The notes under the pieces are model-generated. The model was not told where the DNA came from. It was given only the letters and a program-made list of their open reading frames with translations, and did not search any database. From Massilioclostridium coli (GTDB lineage Bacteria; Bacillota; Clostridia; Oscillospirales; Ruminococcaceae): a stretch of DNA of 64,000 bases. Shown here in pieces: positions 8,966-18,366 of this stretch; within the stretch, counting starts at the first letter, position 1, and the number at the start of each line of letters is the position of its first letter. The stretch spans positions 248,001 to 312,000 of the forward strand of contig NZ_FMIZ01000005.1 in the NCBI RefSeq assembly GCF_900095865.1, in the 5' to 3' direction. Both the position numbers and the translations under genes were made by a program.

Positions 8966-9017
8966 TTGTTTTTTTGTAGTAAAAGGTATATACTGATTTT
9001 AGACACCCCCTAGGGGG
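8966..9017 (+). promoter_or_regulatory. copA promoter with palindromic operator
   Basis: The promoter TTGTTT (8966-8971) - 17 bp - TATACT (8989-8994) is followed by the perfect 12-bp palindrome CCCCCTAGGGGG at 9006-9017, around the expected transcription start and just upstream of the ribosome-binding site. C-run/G-run palindromes of this kind are typical operators of CsoR-type copper repressors. The position suits repression relieved by Cu(I). No csoR or copY gene is present in the window. Confidence 0.7.
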
Positions 9018-9033
9018 GTAGAGGAGGGTGCAA

Positions 9034-11463
9034 ATGAAACAACAAGCTACAATACAAATTACAGGAATGACCTGTGCCAATTGTTCTTCGTTTATCGAAA
9101 AACGTTTAAATAAAACAGAAGGAATTCTGTCTGCTACTGTGAATTTAGCCACGGAAAAGGCAACAATAGAGTTTGATACTGATAGGATCTCGTTACAGCA
9201 GATTCATGAATTCATCAGTAAAATCGGTTATGGTACTATACAGCCCCAGTCTCATAAAGTCACTTTGATGATTACTGGAATGACTTGCGCAAATTGTTCT
9301 GCTTTTGTGGAACGAACATTAAATAAAATGCCGGAAGTCATACAGGCGAATGTGAATCTAGCTACAGAAAAAGCCGCCGTCACTTTTGAGGATAGCATTA
9401 CTACAGATGATTTGATTGCGGCAGTGGAAAAAGCGGGATATGGTGCGTCTGTTTGGGAAGAAACCAAAATAGACCAGCAGCAGGATAACAAACAAAAAGA
9501 GTTAAAACATGCCAGAAACCAATTGATCCTTTCGATCATTTTAACAGCGCCATTGATTTTGGGGATGGTGTTGAATGCTGTTGGGATTGCCAATTCGTTC
9601 ACCGCTTTTTTGCATAACGAGTGGACCCAGTTAATTTTGGCAACACCAGTGCAATTCTATATAGGTGCCCGTTTTTATAAAAGCGCGTTCAAAGCGTTGC
9701 GCAGTGGAACCGCTAACATGGACGTATTAGTTGCGTTAGGGACATCTTCCGCCTACATCTTGAGTATTGTCAATGGATTTTTCTTAAATGCTGGCCAGCA
9801 TGTGGCACACGGCCATATGAAACCAATTTATTTTGAATCCTCTGCCACTATTATTACATTGATTTTATTGGGGAAATTCTTGGAGGCCAACGCAAAGGGA
9901 AAAACTTCCGAAGCTATCAAAAAATTAATGGGGCTACAGGCAAAAACAGCCCGTATTTTAAAAGATGGTCAGGAAGTGGAAATCTCTATTGAACGGGTAA
10001 AAGTAGGGGACCATATTGTCATCCGTCCAGGAGAAAAGATTCCTGTGGATGGTAAGATATTAGAAGGTAGTTCTTCCATTGATGAGTCCATGTTGACAGG
10101 GGAAAGTTTACCAGTAGAAAAACATACTGGAGATTCTGTGATCGGTGCTACCGTGAACCATGCGGGCAGTTTTGTAATGGAAGCAGAGAAAATCGGAAAA
10201 GACACCGCATTATCCCAAATTATCCGTTTGGTAGAAGATGCCCAGGGACATAAAGCGCCAATCCAAAAGATTGCGGACAAAGTGGCTGGCGTCTTTGTTC
10301 CCGCCATTATTGGAATTGCTATCCTCACGTTTAATCTTTGGAGTATTATCACAGGGGATATCCAAAAAGCGATTATCAACGCTGTATCCGTCCTTGTAAT
10401 AGCTTGCCCGTGTGCGCTGGGGCTGGCAACACCTACTGCTATTATGGTGGGGACAGGAAAAGGGGCAGAAAATGGTATCTTAATCAAAGGTGGGGAACAC
10501 CTACAAACTGCTGGAACCATCAATGCGATTGTACTGGATAAAACAGGCACTATTACAGAAGGAAAGCCTGATGTAACTGATATCCATCCATTTGATATGG
10601 AACAGCAGGAATTATTGCGCATTACCGCTGCGGCAGAACGAAATTCCGAGCATCCACTGGGGCAGGCGATTTATCAATACGGTATGCAAAACCTTCCAAA
10701 CATTCCAAAACCGGAACAATTCCAATCCATTACAGGCCAAGGAATTTCTGCGGAAATTGAGGGCCATACTGTACTGGTTGGAAACCGTAGATTAATGGAA
10801 CAGCATCAGATTGATTTCTCTATGGCAGAACAACCGGTGGACCAATATGAACAACAGGGTAAGACAGCGATGTTTACTGCAATGGATGGTAAGTTGATTG
10901 GTGTTGTTGCGGTTGCGGATACGGTAAAACCAAGTTCCGCACAGGCGATCCAACAGCTTAAGGACATGGGATTGGAAATCTATATGATTACGGGGGACAA
11001 TCAAAAAACCGCTAACGCCATTGCGCAACAAGTGGGGATTACCAATGTGTTAGCTGAGGTTTTACCGGAACATAAGGCTTCCCAGGTGGAACAGATTCAA
11101 AAATCTGGTAAGATTGTGGCTATGGTTGGGGATGGCATTAACGATGCTCCAGCTTTAGTAACAGCCGATTTGGGGATTGCCATCGGTACGGGAACAGACA
11201 TAGCGATTGAGGCGTCGGATATCACCTTAATCCGTGGGGATTTGAATTCTATCCCACAAGCAATCCGTTTGTCTAGAAAAACAATGCGCAAAATCCGCCA
11301 AAATCTATTCTGGGCGTTTATCTATAATTCCATTGGGGTCCCATTTGCAGCATTCGGCTTTTTAAGTCCAATTATCGCAGGGGCTGCTATGGCATTCAGT
11401 TCCGTATCGGTTGTTTTAAATTCCCTCAGTTTAAAGCGTTATCACCCAGAAAAACATTCATAG
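9034..11463 (+). CDS. copA: Cu(I)-translocating P1B-type ATPase
   Basis: CopA exports Cu(I) across the cytoplasmic membrane using ATP. The 809-residue product has two N-terminal heavy-metal-associated domains with GMTCANC motifs (Cys14/Cys17 and Cys85/Cys88), eight predicted membrane helices, the actuator motif LTGES, the transport motif CPC at 458-460, the phosphorylated Asp502 in DKTGT, the SEHPLG motif of P1B pumps and [10 protein letters not shown]. The last helices carry YN and MAFSS, diagnostic of Cu(I) specificity. The ATG at 9034 is preferred to a GTG two codons earlier because GAGGAGGG then sits 6 bases away. The gene stands alone, without a chaperone copZ or a repressor, and is controlled by the palindrome upstream. 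Confidence 0.96.
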   Translation: MKQQATIQITGMTCANCSSFIEKRLNKTEGILSATVNLATEKATIEFDTDRISLQQIHEFISKIGYGTIQPQSHKVTLMITGMTCANCSAFVERTLNKMPEVIQANVNLATEKAAVTFEDSITTDDLIAAVEKAGYGASVWEETKIDQQQDNKQKELKHARNQLILSIILTAPLILGMVLNAVGIANSFTAFLHNEWTQLILATPVQFYIGARFYKSAFKALRSGTANMDVLVALGTSSAYILSIVNGFFLNAGQHVAHGHMKPIYFESSATIITLILLGKFLEANAKGKTSEAIKKLMGLQAKTARILKDGQEVEISIERVKVGDHIVIRPGEKIPVDGKILEGSSSIDESMLTGESLPVEKHTGDSVIGATVNHAGSFVMEAEKIGKDTALSQIIRLVEDAQGHKAPIQKIADKVAGVFVPAIIGIAILTFNLWSIITGDIQKAIINAVSVLVIACPCALGLATPTAIMVGTGKGAENGILIKGGEHLQTAGTINAIVLDKTGTITEGKPDVTDIHPFDMEQQELLRITAAAERNSEHPLGQAIYQYGMQNLPNIPKPEQFQSITGQGISAEIEGHTVLVGNRRLMEQHQIDFSMAEQPVDQYEQQGKTAMFTAMDGKLIGVVAVADTVKPSSAQAIQQLKDMGLEIYMITGDNQKTANAIAQQVGITNVLAEVLPEHKASQVEQIQKSGKIVAMVGDGINDAPALVTADLGIAIGTGTDIAIEASDITLIRGDLNSIPQAIRLSRKTMRKIRQNLFWAFIYNSIGVPFAAFGFLSPIIAGAAMAFSSVSVVLNSLSLKRYHPEKHS

Positions 11464-11512
11464 AATTACTGATAATGTGCCAACAGGTAATTTATGTACA
11501 CTGATGATAGAA

Positions 11513-11557
11513 AACCACAACAATATGGCTATGCCTTTAAGCCTTATTGCTGTGGTT
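11513..11557 (+). terminator. Imperfect hairpin after copA, probable terminator
   Basis: An imperfect stem of about 15 bp (arms beginning AACCACA and ending TGTGGTT) lies 50 bases past the copA stop. The following T-run is weak (TATTATTT), so termination may be incomplete. Confidence 0.5.
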
Positions 11558-11698
11558 ATTATTTAGATGGTGGAGGTTTACTTTTATTTGTAAAATCATA
11601 ATAGAAGTTTCATTATCTATAGCGAGCCTCAATAGTAGCTGTGAAAGTAAATGATGATTTACTGCTCCAATAAGGAGATAGATCTTTTTTCAGTGCTA

Positions 11699-11707
11699 TG
11701 TTATAAT
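11699..11707 (+). promoter_or_regulatory. Extended -10 promoter of acetyltransferase gene
   Basis: TGTTATAAT forms an extended -10 element (TGn-TATAAT) 38 bases upstream of the start codon. No good -35 is seen at 17 bp, which fits an extended -10 promoter. Confidence 0.55.
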
Positions 11708-11744
11708 TATCATAAGAATAAATGAAACATTTTTGGAGGATCTT

Positions 11745-12329
11745 ATGACGGAAAAAGAAAAAATGTTGACAGGGCAAGTATATGATTGCAGTGATTCTGA
11801 ATTATTAACTCAATGGCACAAAGCCAAGAATTTAATAAGGGATTACAATCAAACAGATTCTGAGAACTTACAAGAAAAAGAATGTATTCTAAATGAATTG
11901 TTGGGAGGAAGGGGAAAAAATTTATGGATTACCCCACCTTTTTATGTTGATTATGGAAACAATATTTATCTTGGAAACAACTGTGAAATAAATATGAACT
12001 GTACCTTTTTAGATGATAATAAGATTACGATTGGAGATAATGCCTTAATCGCACCCAATGTCCAAATATATACTGCTTTTCATCCAACAAATGCAGCTGA
12101 TAGATTTGGCGAACTCAACGAGGATAATTCGTTCCAATTTTGCAAAACTCAAACTGCTCCAGTAACCATCGGCGATAATGTATGGATTGGTGGAGGGGCA
12201 ATTATTTTGCCAGGTGTTACAATAGGAGACAATGTAGTAATTGGAGCAGGAAGCGTTGTGACTAAAGATATTCCAAGTAATACAATAGCCTATGGAAACC
12301 CTTGTAGAATCATAAGAAAAAACAGATAA
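11745..12329 (+). CDS. Sugar O-acetyltransferase, Maa/LacA type (hexapeptide repeat)
   Basis: A 194-residue trimeric left-handed beta-helix acetyltransferase of the maltose/galactoside O-acetyltransferase group, which moves acetyl from acetyl-CoA to a sugar hydroxyl. The N-terminal mac domain (EKEKMLTGQVYDCSDSEL), the repeats around residues 60-185 (NIYLGNNCEINMNC, TIGDNVWIGGGAIILPG, VTIGDNVVIGAGSVVTKDI) and the catalytic His in AFHPTNAADR are visible. The start at 11745 is set by TGGAGG, 6 bases upstream. It stands alone between copA and the spoVA operon. The natural acceptor sugar cannot be told from sequence. Base composition is a little more AT-rich than its neighbours, which might hint at acquisition, but I would not press that. 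Confidence 0.9.
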   Translation: MTEKEKMLTGQVYDCSDSELLTQWHKAKNLIRDYNQTDSENLQEKECILNELLGGRGKNLWITPPFYVDYGNNIYLGNNCEINMNCTFLDDNKITIGDNALIAPNVQIYTAFHPTNAADRFGELNEDNSFQFCKTQTAPVTIGDNVWIGGGAIILPGVTIGDNVVIGAGSVVTKDIPSNTIAYGNPCRIIRKNR

Positions 12330-12505
12330 TTCTTGATTTGGACAAAAGATGAACTGTTTATAGAACTTCATATTAATTTTATTTTCTAATTGAAATCTTA
12401 GGGCGGTAAGTAGTAAATCATAAGAACAAGCGTTATTCCATTTATCTTTTCTGTATTAAATTTAAGAGAATCACTCTTATTATTGATAGAATCTTATGTT
12501 ATGAA

Positions 12506-12537
12506 AAAATAGCAGGCACAAAAATGCCTGCTATTTT
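12506..12537. terminator. Bidirectional terminator downstream of spoVAE
   Basis: A 13-bp perfect stem (12506-12518 with 12525-12537; core AGCAGGCA/TGCCTGCT) flanked by A and T runs lies between the convergent acetyltransferase and spoVA transcription units. The rest of the 311-base gap 12330-12640 holds nothing I can identify. Confidence 0.85.
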
Positions 12538-12640
12538 GCTTTACAATAACAATATTCATTACAAATTAGTTTGCTAGTTCAATTTGGTGGAATAAAGTAT
12601 TTGATAAAGTCCGTTTCATGATTTTAATATTAGACAAAAA

Positions 12641-13003
12641 TTAGGATTTATCACCCGGTTTAAAGATCAATGCAATTAAAAAGGCAAACAGGATGGCGGC
12701 GGTTACCCCTGTTGCACAAGCAGTGAATCCGCCACACAGTGCACCCATCAACCCACTTTTCGCGACAGCTTCCTGAACGCCGGTGGATAAAAGGTATCCA
12801 AACCCTGTTAAAGGGACCAATGCCCCCGCACCAGCGAATTGGACAATTGGTTCATAAATCCCCAGAGCTCCTAATATAACGCCGGTAACTACAAAGGTAA
12901 CTAAAATTCGAGCAGGGGTAAGTTTCGTGTAATCAATTAAAATTTGCCCAATAACACAAATTCCACCGCCTACCAAAAACGCTTTTATACAATCCAATAA
13001 CAT
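12641..13003 (-). CDS. spoVAE: Stage V sporulation protein AE (SpoVAEb type)
   Basis: SpoVAE is an integral membrane component of the SpoVA channel that moves dipicolinic acid into the forespore and releases it on germination. The 120-residue product has about four hydrophobic segments and the family signature GAGALVPLTGFGYLLSTG. It follows spoVAD with no intergenic space and is the last gene of the three-gene operon spoVAC-spoVAD-spoVAEb, which is the minimal set seen in Clostridia. The related SpoVAC in this operon has the equivalent motif GTIVPITGFANAI, showing that the two are paralogues. Confidence 0.94.
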   Translation of the reverse strand: MLLDCIKAFLVGGGICVIGQILIDYTKLTPARILVTFVVTGVILGALGIYEPIVQFAGAGALVPLTGFGYLLSTGVQEAVAKSGLMGALCGGFTACATGVTAAILFAFLIALIFKPGDKS

Positions 13004-14026
13004 CTATTCTCTCTCCTTTCCTTTATGGCTGGAAAGATGGACAAGGTGGGCAATTCCTGGAATGCTTTCCCCTTGTTGGTTGGTAACGGTGGACATCAGA
13101 GCTCCCGTTGCAACAAATAGAATATCTTGCAATCTGCCCAGCTGCAATTCTTTTAAAAAATGGGAACACAATACAGCGGCACTGCATCCACAGCCGGAGC
13201 CCCCTGCATGAACATCCTGGGTCTTTTGGTCGTATAGTAAAAGGCCACAATCCTTGTGCCGTTGTGAGATATCAATCTTGTCCAACTGTAAGAGTTGTAC
13301 TAACAGGGTAGAACCCACCTGACCTAAATCACCTGTTACGATCAGGTCGTATTGTTCTGGGGTTGTTTTCGTATCCTCCAAATAGCGTTTAATGGTATCC
13401 GCTGCTGCTGGTGCCATCGCAGCCCCCATATTGTTAATATCAGTGACCTCCAAGTCAACAATGGTTCCTATGCAGACATGTTTGACGTAAGGTGGTTTAT
13501 CTGATTTCCCCACTATTACAGCACCGGAAGCTGTGGCAGTCCATTGTGCTGTTGGAGGACGTTGCCCACCATATTCCAGTGGATAACGGAACTGGCGTTC
13601 CGCTGAACAAAAATGAGAAGAGGTAACAGCCAAAGCGTGATCGACAAGGTTAGTATCCACCGAAAGGCTTGCCAATGCCAAACTTTCCGCCATGGTAGAA
13701 CAAGCTCCATACAATCCTACAAAGGGAATTTTTAAATCCCGTATTCCGTAGTTGGAACCCACACATTGGTTCAACAAATCCCCAGCGAAAACAAGCTGTA
13801 TTTGGTCTGGGATCAATCCACTTTTTTGGATTGCGAGAGTAGCAGCTTCTTTTTGCATTTTACTTTCGGCTTTTTCAAATGTTTTTTCCCCGAACAAGCC
13901 GTCTTGAAATATCATGTCAAATTTATTTCCAAAAGGGCCTTCGCCTTCTTTTTTACCTGCAACTGCGGCAAATCCAGCTATGCTTGGGAGATGGTCCAGT
14001 TGAAAGGTACTTCTTCCAATCCTCAT
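13004..14026 (-). CDS. spoVAD: Stage V sporulation protein AD
   Basis: SpoVAD is the soluble, thiolase-fold component of the SpoVA complex and binds dipicolinic acid in spores of Bacillus. The 340-residue protein shows the family landmarks NKFDMIFQDGLFGEKTFEKAESKMQ and YGACSTMAESLALAS, followed by ASGAVIVGK and the SGCGCSA motif. The start ATG at 14026 is preceded by AAGGGGG. It sits between spoVAC (12 bases upstream) and spoVAE (adjacent). Expression in the forespore late in sporulation is expected from the family and from the sigma-G-like promoter upstream of spoVAC. Confidence 0.95.
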   Translation of the reverse strand: MRIGRSTFQLDHLPSIAGFAAVAGKKEGEGPFGNKFDMIFQDGLFGEKTFEKAESKMQKEAATLAIQKSGLIPDQIQLVFAGDLLNQCVGSNYGIRDLKIPFVGLYGACSTMAESLALASLSVDTNLVDHALAVTSSHFCSAERQFRYPLEYGGQRPPTAQWTATASGAVIVGKSDKPPYVKHVCIGTIVDLEVTDINNMGAAMAPAAADTIKRYLEDTKTTPEQYDLIVTGDLGQVGSTLLVQLLQLDKIDISQRHKDCGLLLYDQKTQDVHAGGSGCGCSAAVLCSHFLKELQLGRLQDILFVATGALMSTVTNQQGESIPGIAHLVHLSSHKGKERE

Positions 14027-14038
14027 AAATGTTCCCCC

Positions 14039-14482
14039 TTAAAATAATTGAATGATATATAGAATTACGCCATAAATTGCGGAGGCAACTGTTCCATATA
14101 CAATTACAGGCCCAGCAATGACAAACATTTTTGCGCCTAATCCTAATACATAACCTTCTGCTTTGAATTCCAATGCTGGGGAAACAATTGCGTTGGCAAA
14201 TCCGGTGATTGGAACAATGGTGCCAGCGCCTGCAACTTTGGCGATATTGTCAAACACCTTTAGCCCTGTTAGGATTGCGGTAATGCCAATAAAGGTAACC
14301 GAAACACAAGCAGCGGCTTCGGGTTTTCCCAATCCTGCAGCGATATACAGCTGGCGGAGTGCTTCCCCAATCCCACAAATTAAGCCGCCAATGAAAAACG
14401 CCATTGGAATATTTTTGGCGGAAGGTGATTTGGGGGAGGATTGTTCTACCATTTGGCTGTACTCAGTAGGAGTTAATTTCAT
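14039..14482 (-). CDS. spoVAC: Stage V sporulation protein AC
   Basis: SpoVAC is a membrane protein of the dipicolinate channel; in Bacillus it behaves as a mechanosensitive channel during germination. The product is 147 residues from the ATG at 14482, chosen because it is the first ATG and a GGAAAGGGA site precedes it; the frame continues upstream only to a TTG. The protein has four hydrophobic segments and the motif GTIVPITGFANAIVSPALEFKAEG, with the conserved IPMAFFIGGLICGIGE at its first helix. It is the first gene of the spoVAC-D-Eb operon and diverges from purA. Confidence 0.94.
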   Translation of the reverse strand: MKLTPTEYSQMVEQSSPKSPSAKNIPMAFFIGGLICGIGEALRQLYIAAGLGKPEAAACVSVTFIGITAILTGLKVFDNIAKVAGAGTIVPITGFANAIVSPALEFKAEGYVLGLGAKMFVIAGPVIVYGTVASAIYGVILYIIQLF

Positions 14483-14536
14483 GTAAGACCATCCCTTTCC
14501 ATACGATTGTTTCAAATTTTAGTTCCAAATTATTTT

Positions 14537-14565
14537 TATTATTAGCAAATCCTTCCGTTTTATAC
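14537..14565 (-). promoter_or_regulatory. Sigma-G/F-like promoter for spoVA operon
   Basis: On the minus strand GTATA (14565-14561) is followed after 17 bp by AATAATA (14543-14537), close to the forespore sigma-G pattern (GHATR, then CATAATA), about 55 bases upstream of spoVAC. The match is by eye; the first -10 base is A rather than C. Confidence 0.45.
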
Positions 14566-14729
14566 AGGACGAGACTTTTCGAATATTTTTTGACAGTTGA
14601 AAATTGATTTCTTGCAAGTAATGAAAAATGGTTTATAAAATAATGTTATATCTTTGTGTAATATACAGAATTTTCTTTTTTGGGTTGAAAAAAACAGATG
14701 GGAACCTTGAGAAATTGCAGTGATTTACT

Positions 14730-14758
14730 TGCATTGTAGTGAGCGGTTTGTTATAATA
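14730..14758 (+). promoter_or_regulatory. purA promoter
   Basis: TTGCAT (14730-14735) - 17 bp - TATAAT (14753-14758) lies about 80 bases before purA. I see no purine riboswitch consensus in the leader. Confidence 0.65.
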
Positions 14759-14837
14759 AAAACTGTTGTGGATTTATATCCATGGTTCGTAAATAAGAGT
14801 TAATATTAATTTTGAAGTTAAAGTGAGGTATGGACTT

Positions 14838-16112
14838 ATGCCTGCAAAAATTGTAGTCGGCGTTCAATGGGGCGACGAAGGTAAAGGTAAAATCATTGAC
14901 ATTTTGGCTTCCCGCGCAGATGTTGTTGTGCGCTCACAGGGCGGTAACAACGCTGGTCATACAGTGGAAAGCAACGGAGAGACCTATAAGTTGCATCTGG
15001 TACCATCCGGCATCTTATACCCCAACACCACCTGTCTGATTGGTTGTGGCGTAGTAATCGACCCACAAGATATTTTAAGGGAGATTGACGGTTTAATTCA
15101 ACGGGGGATTGATTGCAACAACTTAAAAATCGACCCACGTGCCCACGTGATTATGCCATGGCACCGTAAATTGGACGGATTAAGTGAGGCTGCCTTGGGC
15201 GGCAAGCAGATTGGTACTACAGGCCGTGGGATTGGTCCATGCTATATGGATAAAGCGGAACGCAGTGGGATTCGTATGTACGACCTGGTACATGAATCTA
15301 TTTTCCGTGAAAAAGCTGCTGCTGTTGGTGCGTTAAAAAATAAAATTATCACCCAGATTTATGGTGGAGAGGCATTGGACGTTGATGCTATTATTGAAGA
15401 ATATGTAGGATATGCGAAACGTCTGGCTCCATATTTAGCGGATGTATCTGTGTTGACTTATGAAGCTGTAAAACAGGACAAAGAAATTCTGTTTGAAGGG
15501 GCTCAAGGAACCTTGTTGGACTTGGATGTTGGAACCTATCCATATGTTACTTCTTCCCATCCATTGTCTGCTGGATGCTGTATTGGCTCCGGTGTTGGCC
15601 CAACGGTAATTGATGAAGTAATTGGGGTTGCAAAAGCATATACCACTCGTGTAGGGGCTGGCCCATTCCCAACCGAGTTATTCGATGAAATGGGCGATAT
15701 GATCCGTAACCGTGGCAACGAGTTCGGCACAACCACTGGACGTCCAAGAAGAACTGGATGGTTTGATGCAGTGATCCTCCGTCATGCGGTACGTGCCAAT
15801 GGGTTAACCGCTTTGGCAATCAATAAATTTGATACTTTAAGTGGGATTGAAACCTTAAAAGTATGTGTTGCTTATAAAAAACCGGATGGCACTATTTTTA
15901 CAGAATACCCATGTGATATTCAAGAATTAGAAGATTGCACACCGGTTTATGAGGAAGTACCTGGTTTTTCCGGAGACCTTTCCAAGTGTAAAACATATGA
16001 TGAACTACCACAGGAATGTAAGGATTATATTGCTTATCTGGAAAAAGTGTGTGGATGCCCAATTAAAATGGTTGGTGTAGGCCCTTCCAGAGACCAGAAC
16101 TTAGAGAGATAA
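14838..16112 (+). CDS. purA: Adenylosuccinate synthetase
   Basis: PurA condenses IMP and aspartate with GTP to adenylosuccinate, the first step from IMP to AMP. The 424-residue protein has the phosphate-binding WGDEGKGKIID loop at its N terminus, GGNNAGHT, the GTTGRGIGPCYMDKAERSGIRM segment, EGAQGTLLDLDVGTYPYVTSS and the C-terminal PTELFDEMG and TGRPRRTGWFDA motifs. The ATG at 14838 is chosen over a GTG five codons upstream because the product then starts as in homologues. It is monocistronic, with its own promoter and a strong terminator, and diverges from spoVAC. Confidence 0.97.
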   Translation: MPAKIVVGVQWGDEGKGKIIDILASRADVVVRSQGGNNAGHTVESNGETYKLHLVPSGILYPNTTCLIGCGVVIDPQDILREIDGLIQRGIDCNNLKIDPRAHVIMPWHRKLDGLSEAALGGKQIGTTGRGIGPCYMDKAERSGIRMYDLVHESIFREKAAAVGALKNKIITQIYGGEALDVDAIIEEYVGYAKRLAPYLADVSVLTYEAVKQDKEILFEGAQGTLLDLDVGTYPYVTSSHPLSAGCCIGSGVGPTVIDEVIGVAKAYTTRVGAGPFPTELFDEMGDMIRNRGNEFGTTTGRPRRTGWFDAVILRHAVRANGLTALAINKFDTLSGIETLKVCVAYKKPDGTIFTEYPCDIQELEDCTPVYEEVPGFSGDLSKCKTYDELPQECKDYIAYLEKVCGCPIKMVGVGPSRDQNLER

Positions 16113-16129
16113 CCATTTGAAGGAACGGT

Positions 16130-16161
16130 CGTTTCCCAATCTAATTGGGAAACGGCTTTTT
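16130..16161 (+). terminator. Terminator after purA
   Basis: An 11-bp stem (16130-16140 with 16144-16154; arm CGTTTCCCAAT) with a 3-base loop is followed by GCTTTTTTG. Confidence 0.9.
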
Positions 16162-16778
16162 TGTTTGTTTTTGAAAACCTCAAATTTTATCAGAGATTTG
16201 AAAAAATCTTGATAAAGTTTTTAAGAAAAAGCGGTTTTTACGGAACAAAACCAATGTAAGTATATGGTCTATTTCAAAGCTAGTTTATTGTTTTTTTGGA
16301 ATAATAAGTGTATAAAGTCTGAAAGTCATTTATTAATCTATTGTGAAATAAATGGATAGCTTAACTTGAACAAGATAAAACTTATTAGGAGTAGGCAAAA
16401 TACTTTTGCGGTAATTTTTACAAAGCGTTTTCAAAATTATCGTTTTTATTATTGGCAATACTGTTGAATAATATGGTATTTTTAAAAATTATGTATAGGA
16501 GCGGTTCTGTTTCAATCTATTTATAACTTTTTGTTTTTTAGTTAATTTTATTACTATAAGTAGAAAAATACATCAAAAATTATAGTATCGTTGATCTTAT
16601 TACGAAAAGCAGATTTGTTCTGTTTTTGGATACTAGGATTCAATAAGAAGTTTGATGTATCTGTCGTCGTTTCAAAGAGCAAAGAATATTTGAATTGGAT
16701 TATTTTTTGATATCCTCTTGCATTCCAGTGAAAAATATAGTTTAATGGATAGAGAAGACGACATTTGGGGGAAATAAA
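16162..16778. other. Long AT-rich gap without a recognisable gene
   Basis: About 620 bases between the purA terminator and trmL carry no reading frame that I find convincing. An imperfect hairpin lies near 16181-16217 (CAAAT/ATTTG arms, then ATCAGAGATT and its near complement). No consensus promoter with good spacing was found for trmL, so its start site is unresolved. Confidence 0.5.
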
Positions 16779-17279
16779 ATGAGTACGTTAAATATTGTGT
16801 TGGTGGAACCACAGATTCCACAAAATACAGGGAATATTGCCCGTACCTGCGCAGCTACTGGCGCACGGCTCCATCTGGTAAAACCATTGGGCTTTGCAAT
16901 TGATGACAAAAAGCTCAAACGAGCTGGATTGGACTATTGGCAATACCTTGACATTACCTATTATGAAAACCTGGCGGAATTTTTAGAGAAAAATGCGGAT
17001 GGAAATTTCTTTTTCTTTACAACAAAGGGCCAGCATATTTATTCGGATGCGGAATATCCGGATAACTCCTATTTGATTTTTGGTCGGGAGGATGCGGGGC
17101 TTCCAGAGGATTTACTCTACCATCATCCAGAAGATTGTGTTCGGATGCCGATGCTAGGAATGATCCGCAGTTTAAATTTATCCAATACCGTTGCAATCGC
17201 TACCTATGAAGTATTGCGCCAATGGGGATTTCCAAAATTAAAGACCACTGGCGAGCTGACAAAATACACCTGGAATTAA
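16779..17279 (+). CDS. trmL: tRNA (cytidine/uridine(34)-2'-O)-methyltransferase
   Basis: TrmL is a SPOUT-class enzyme that methylates the ribose of the wobble base in tRNA-Leu isoacceptors using S-adenosylmethionine. The 166-residue product has the N-terminal EPQIPQNTGNIARTCAATGARLHLVKPLGF motif, the FGREDAGLPE loop and the C-terminal MIRSLNLSNTVAIATYEVLRQ knot. The start ATG at 16779 is preceded by GGGGGAAA. The degV-family gene follows after 18 bases and is probably cotranscribed. Confidence 0.95.
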   Translation: MSTLNIVLVEPQIPQNTGNIARTCAATGARLHLVKPLGFAIDDKKLKRAGLDYWQYLDITYYENLAEFLEKNADGNFFFFTTKGQHIYSDAEYPDNSYLIFGREDAGLPEDLLYHHPEDCVRMPMLGMIRSLNLSNTVAIATYEVLRQWGFPKLKTTGELTKYTWN

Positions 17280-17297
17280 TTTTTATGGAGGTAAACT

Positions 17298-18176
17298 ATG
17301 GCTAAAATTAAAATTATGACGGATTCCGCTTGTGATATTCCAAAAGAGAAAGAGCACGAACTAAATATCCGTATATTGAATTTTCCCATTACTATTGAGG
17401 AAAAAGGATACCGGGAACGGGAAGATTTTGAAACCCAAGAGTTTTATGAAGTTCTAGAAAGTTGTACGAAAATCCCTACCCATGCGCAGATTACACCAAT
17501 TGAATTTGAAGAAGCTTACCAAAAATACTATGACGAAGGTTATACAGATCTAATTTATATTTCCATCAATAGTAATGGTTCTGCTACGTATCAGAATTCG
17601 ATTATGGCAAAAAATACTTTTTTTGAGGAACATCCAGAGGCAAAAGATTCTTTTCAAATTCATATTGTGGATTCTACTACCTATTCCATGGTGTATGGAT
17701 ATGCGGTTATAGAAGCAGCAGAAAAAGCGAAAAAAGGTGCTCCAGTAAACGAGATTATTGCGTTTGTAGAAGACTGGGTTCATTCTGCCCATGTTTATTT
17801 TGCCACCTATGATTTGAAATTTGCGAAAAAATCTGGACGTGTTAGTGCTGTAGCAGCCTTTGTTGGGGAGTTAATGGGGCTAAAACCAATTTTAACGTTT
17901 GACCATGGCAAATCCAAAGTATTGGGTAAAGTACGTGGGGAAAAAGCAGTAATTCCAGATTTAATCAAACGTGCTAAAGCAGAGATGACCCCAAACACTC
18001 CATATTATATTTTGTCCGGGGATAAGCCGGAAAAGACAGAAGAACTGGTGAAAGAATGTAAAAAAGCACTGGGTGGGGAGCCGCAAGGCGTTTACCCAAT
18101 TGGGGCTGTTATCTCGATTAATGCTGGGCCTCAGGTAGTAGCGGTTGTTGTAAAGGGCAGCCAAAATTCCAACTAA
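17298..18176 (+). CDS. DegV family fatty-acid-binding protein
   Basis: DegV/FakB proteins bind a fatty acid and, where FakA is present, present it for phosphorylation and entry into phospholipid synthesis. The 292-residue product has the N-terminal signature IMTDSACDIPKE and a TPTHAQ-equivalent segment (TKIPTHAQITP), followed by SINSNGSATYQNS and the C-terminal domain FAKKSGRVSAVAAFVGELMGLKPIL. It follows trmL after 18 bases with a clear GGAGG site. FakA is not in this window, so a role as FakB is inferred only from the family. A promoter for pgk lies 75 bases downstream. Confidence 0.9.
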   Translation: MAKIKIMTDSACDIPKEKEHELNIRILNFPITIEEKGYREREDFETQEFYEVLESCTKIPTHAQITPIEFEEAYQKYYDEGYTDLIYISINSNGSATYQNSIMAKNTFFEEHPEAKDSFQIHIVDSTTYSMVYGYAVIEAAEKAKKGAPVNEIIAFVEDWVHSAHVYFATYDLKFAKKSGRVSAVAAFVGELMGLKPILTFDHGKSKVLGKVRGEKAVIPDLIKRAKAEMTPNTPYYILSGDKPEKTEELVKECKKALGGEPQGVYPIGAVISINAGPQVVAVVVKGSQNSN

Positions 18177-18251
18177 AATACTGTTTTTTTCGGAATTATA
18201 GTGAAACTGGATAACCTAATGGGAAAAAGGCGGAAATTTCCCGGAAACCAC

Positions 18252-18280
18252 TTGAAAAAACTGCCTTAATTGGATATAAT
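18252..18280 (+). promoter_or_regulatory. pgk promoter
   Basis: TTGAAA (18252-18257) - 17 bp - TATAAT (18275-18280), a near-consensus sigma-A promoter 86 bases ahead of pgk. This is the best consensus promoter in the window and suits a highly expressed glycolytic gene. Confidence 0.8.
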
Positions 18281-18366
18281 ATAAATTAGTTTGTTATTCT
18301 GTTAACATTCTTCCTAAACGGAAGAACAAATATTTTTGATTTTCTAAGATTGAAAGGATGGCTAAT

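Noticed and set aside
9969-10622. 217-codon reverse-strand frame inside copA
   Set aside because: It is the antisense shadow of the well-conserved copA gene with no initiation site.
14572-14837. Purine riboswitch upstream of purA
   Set aside because: The conserved guanine/adenine aptamer core is not seen and no terminator stem precedes the start codon.
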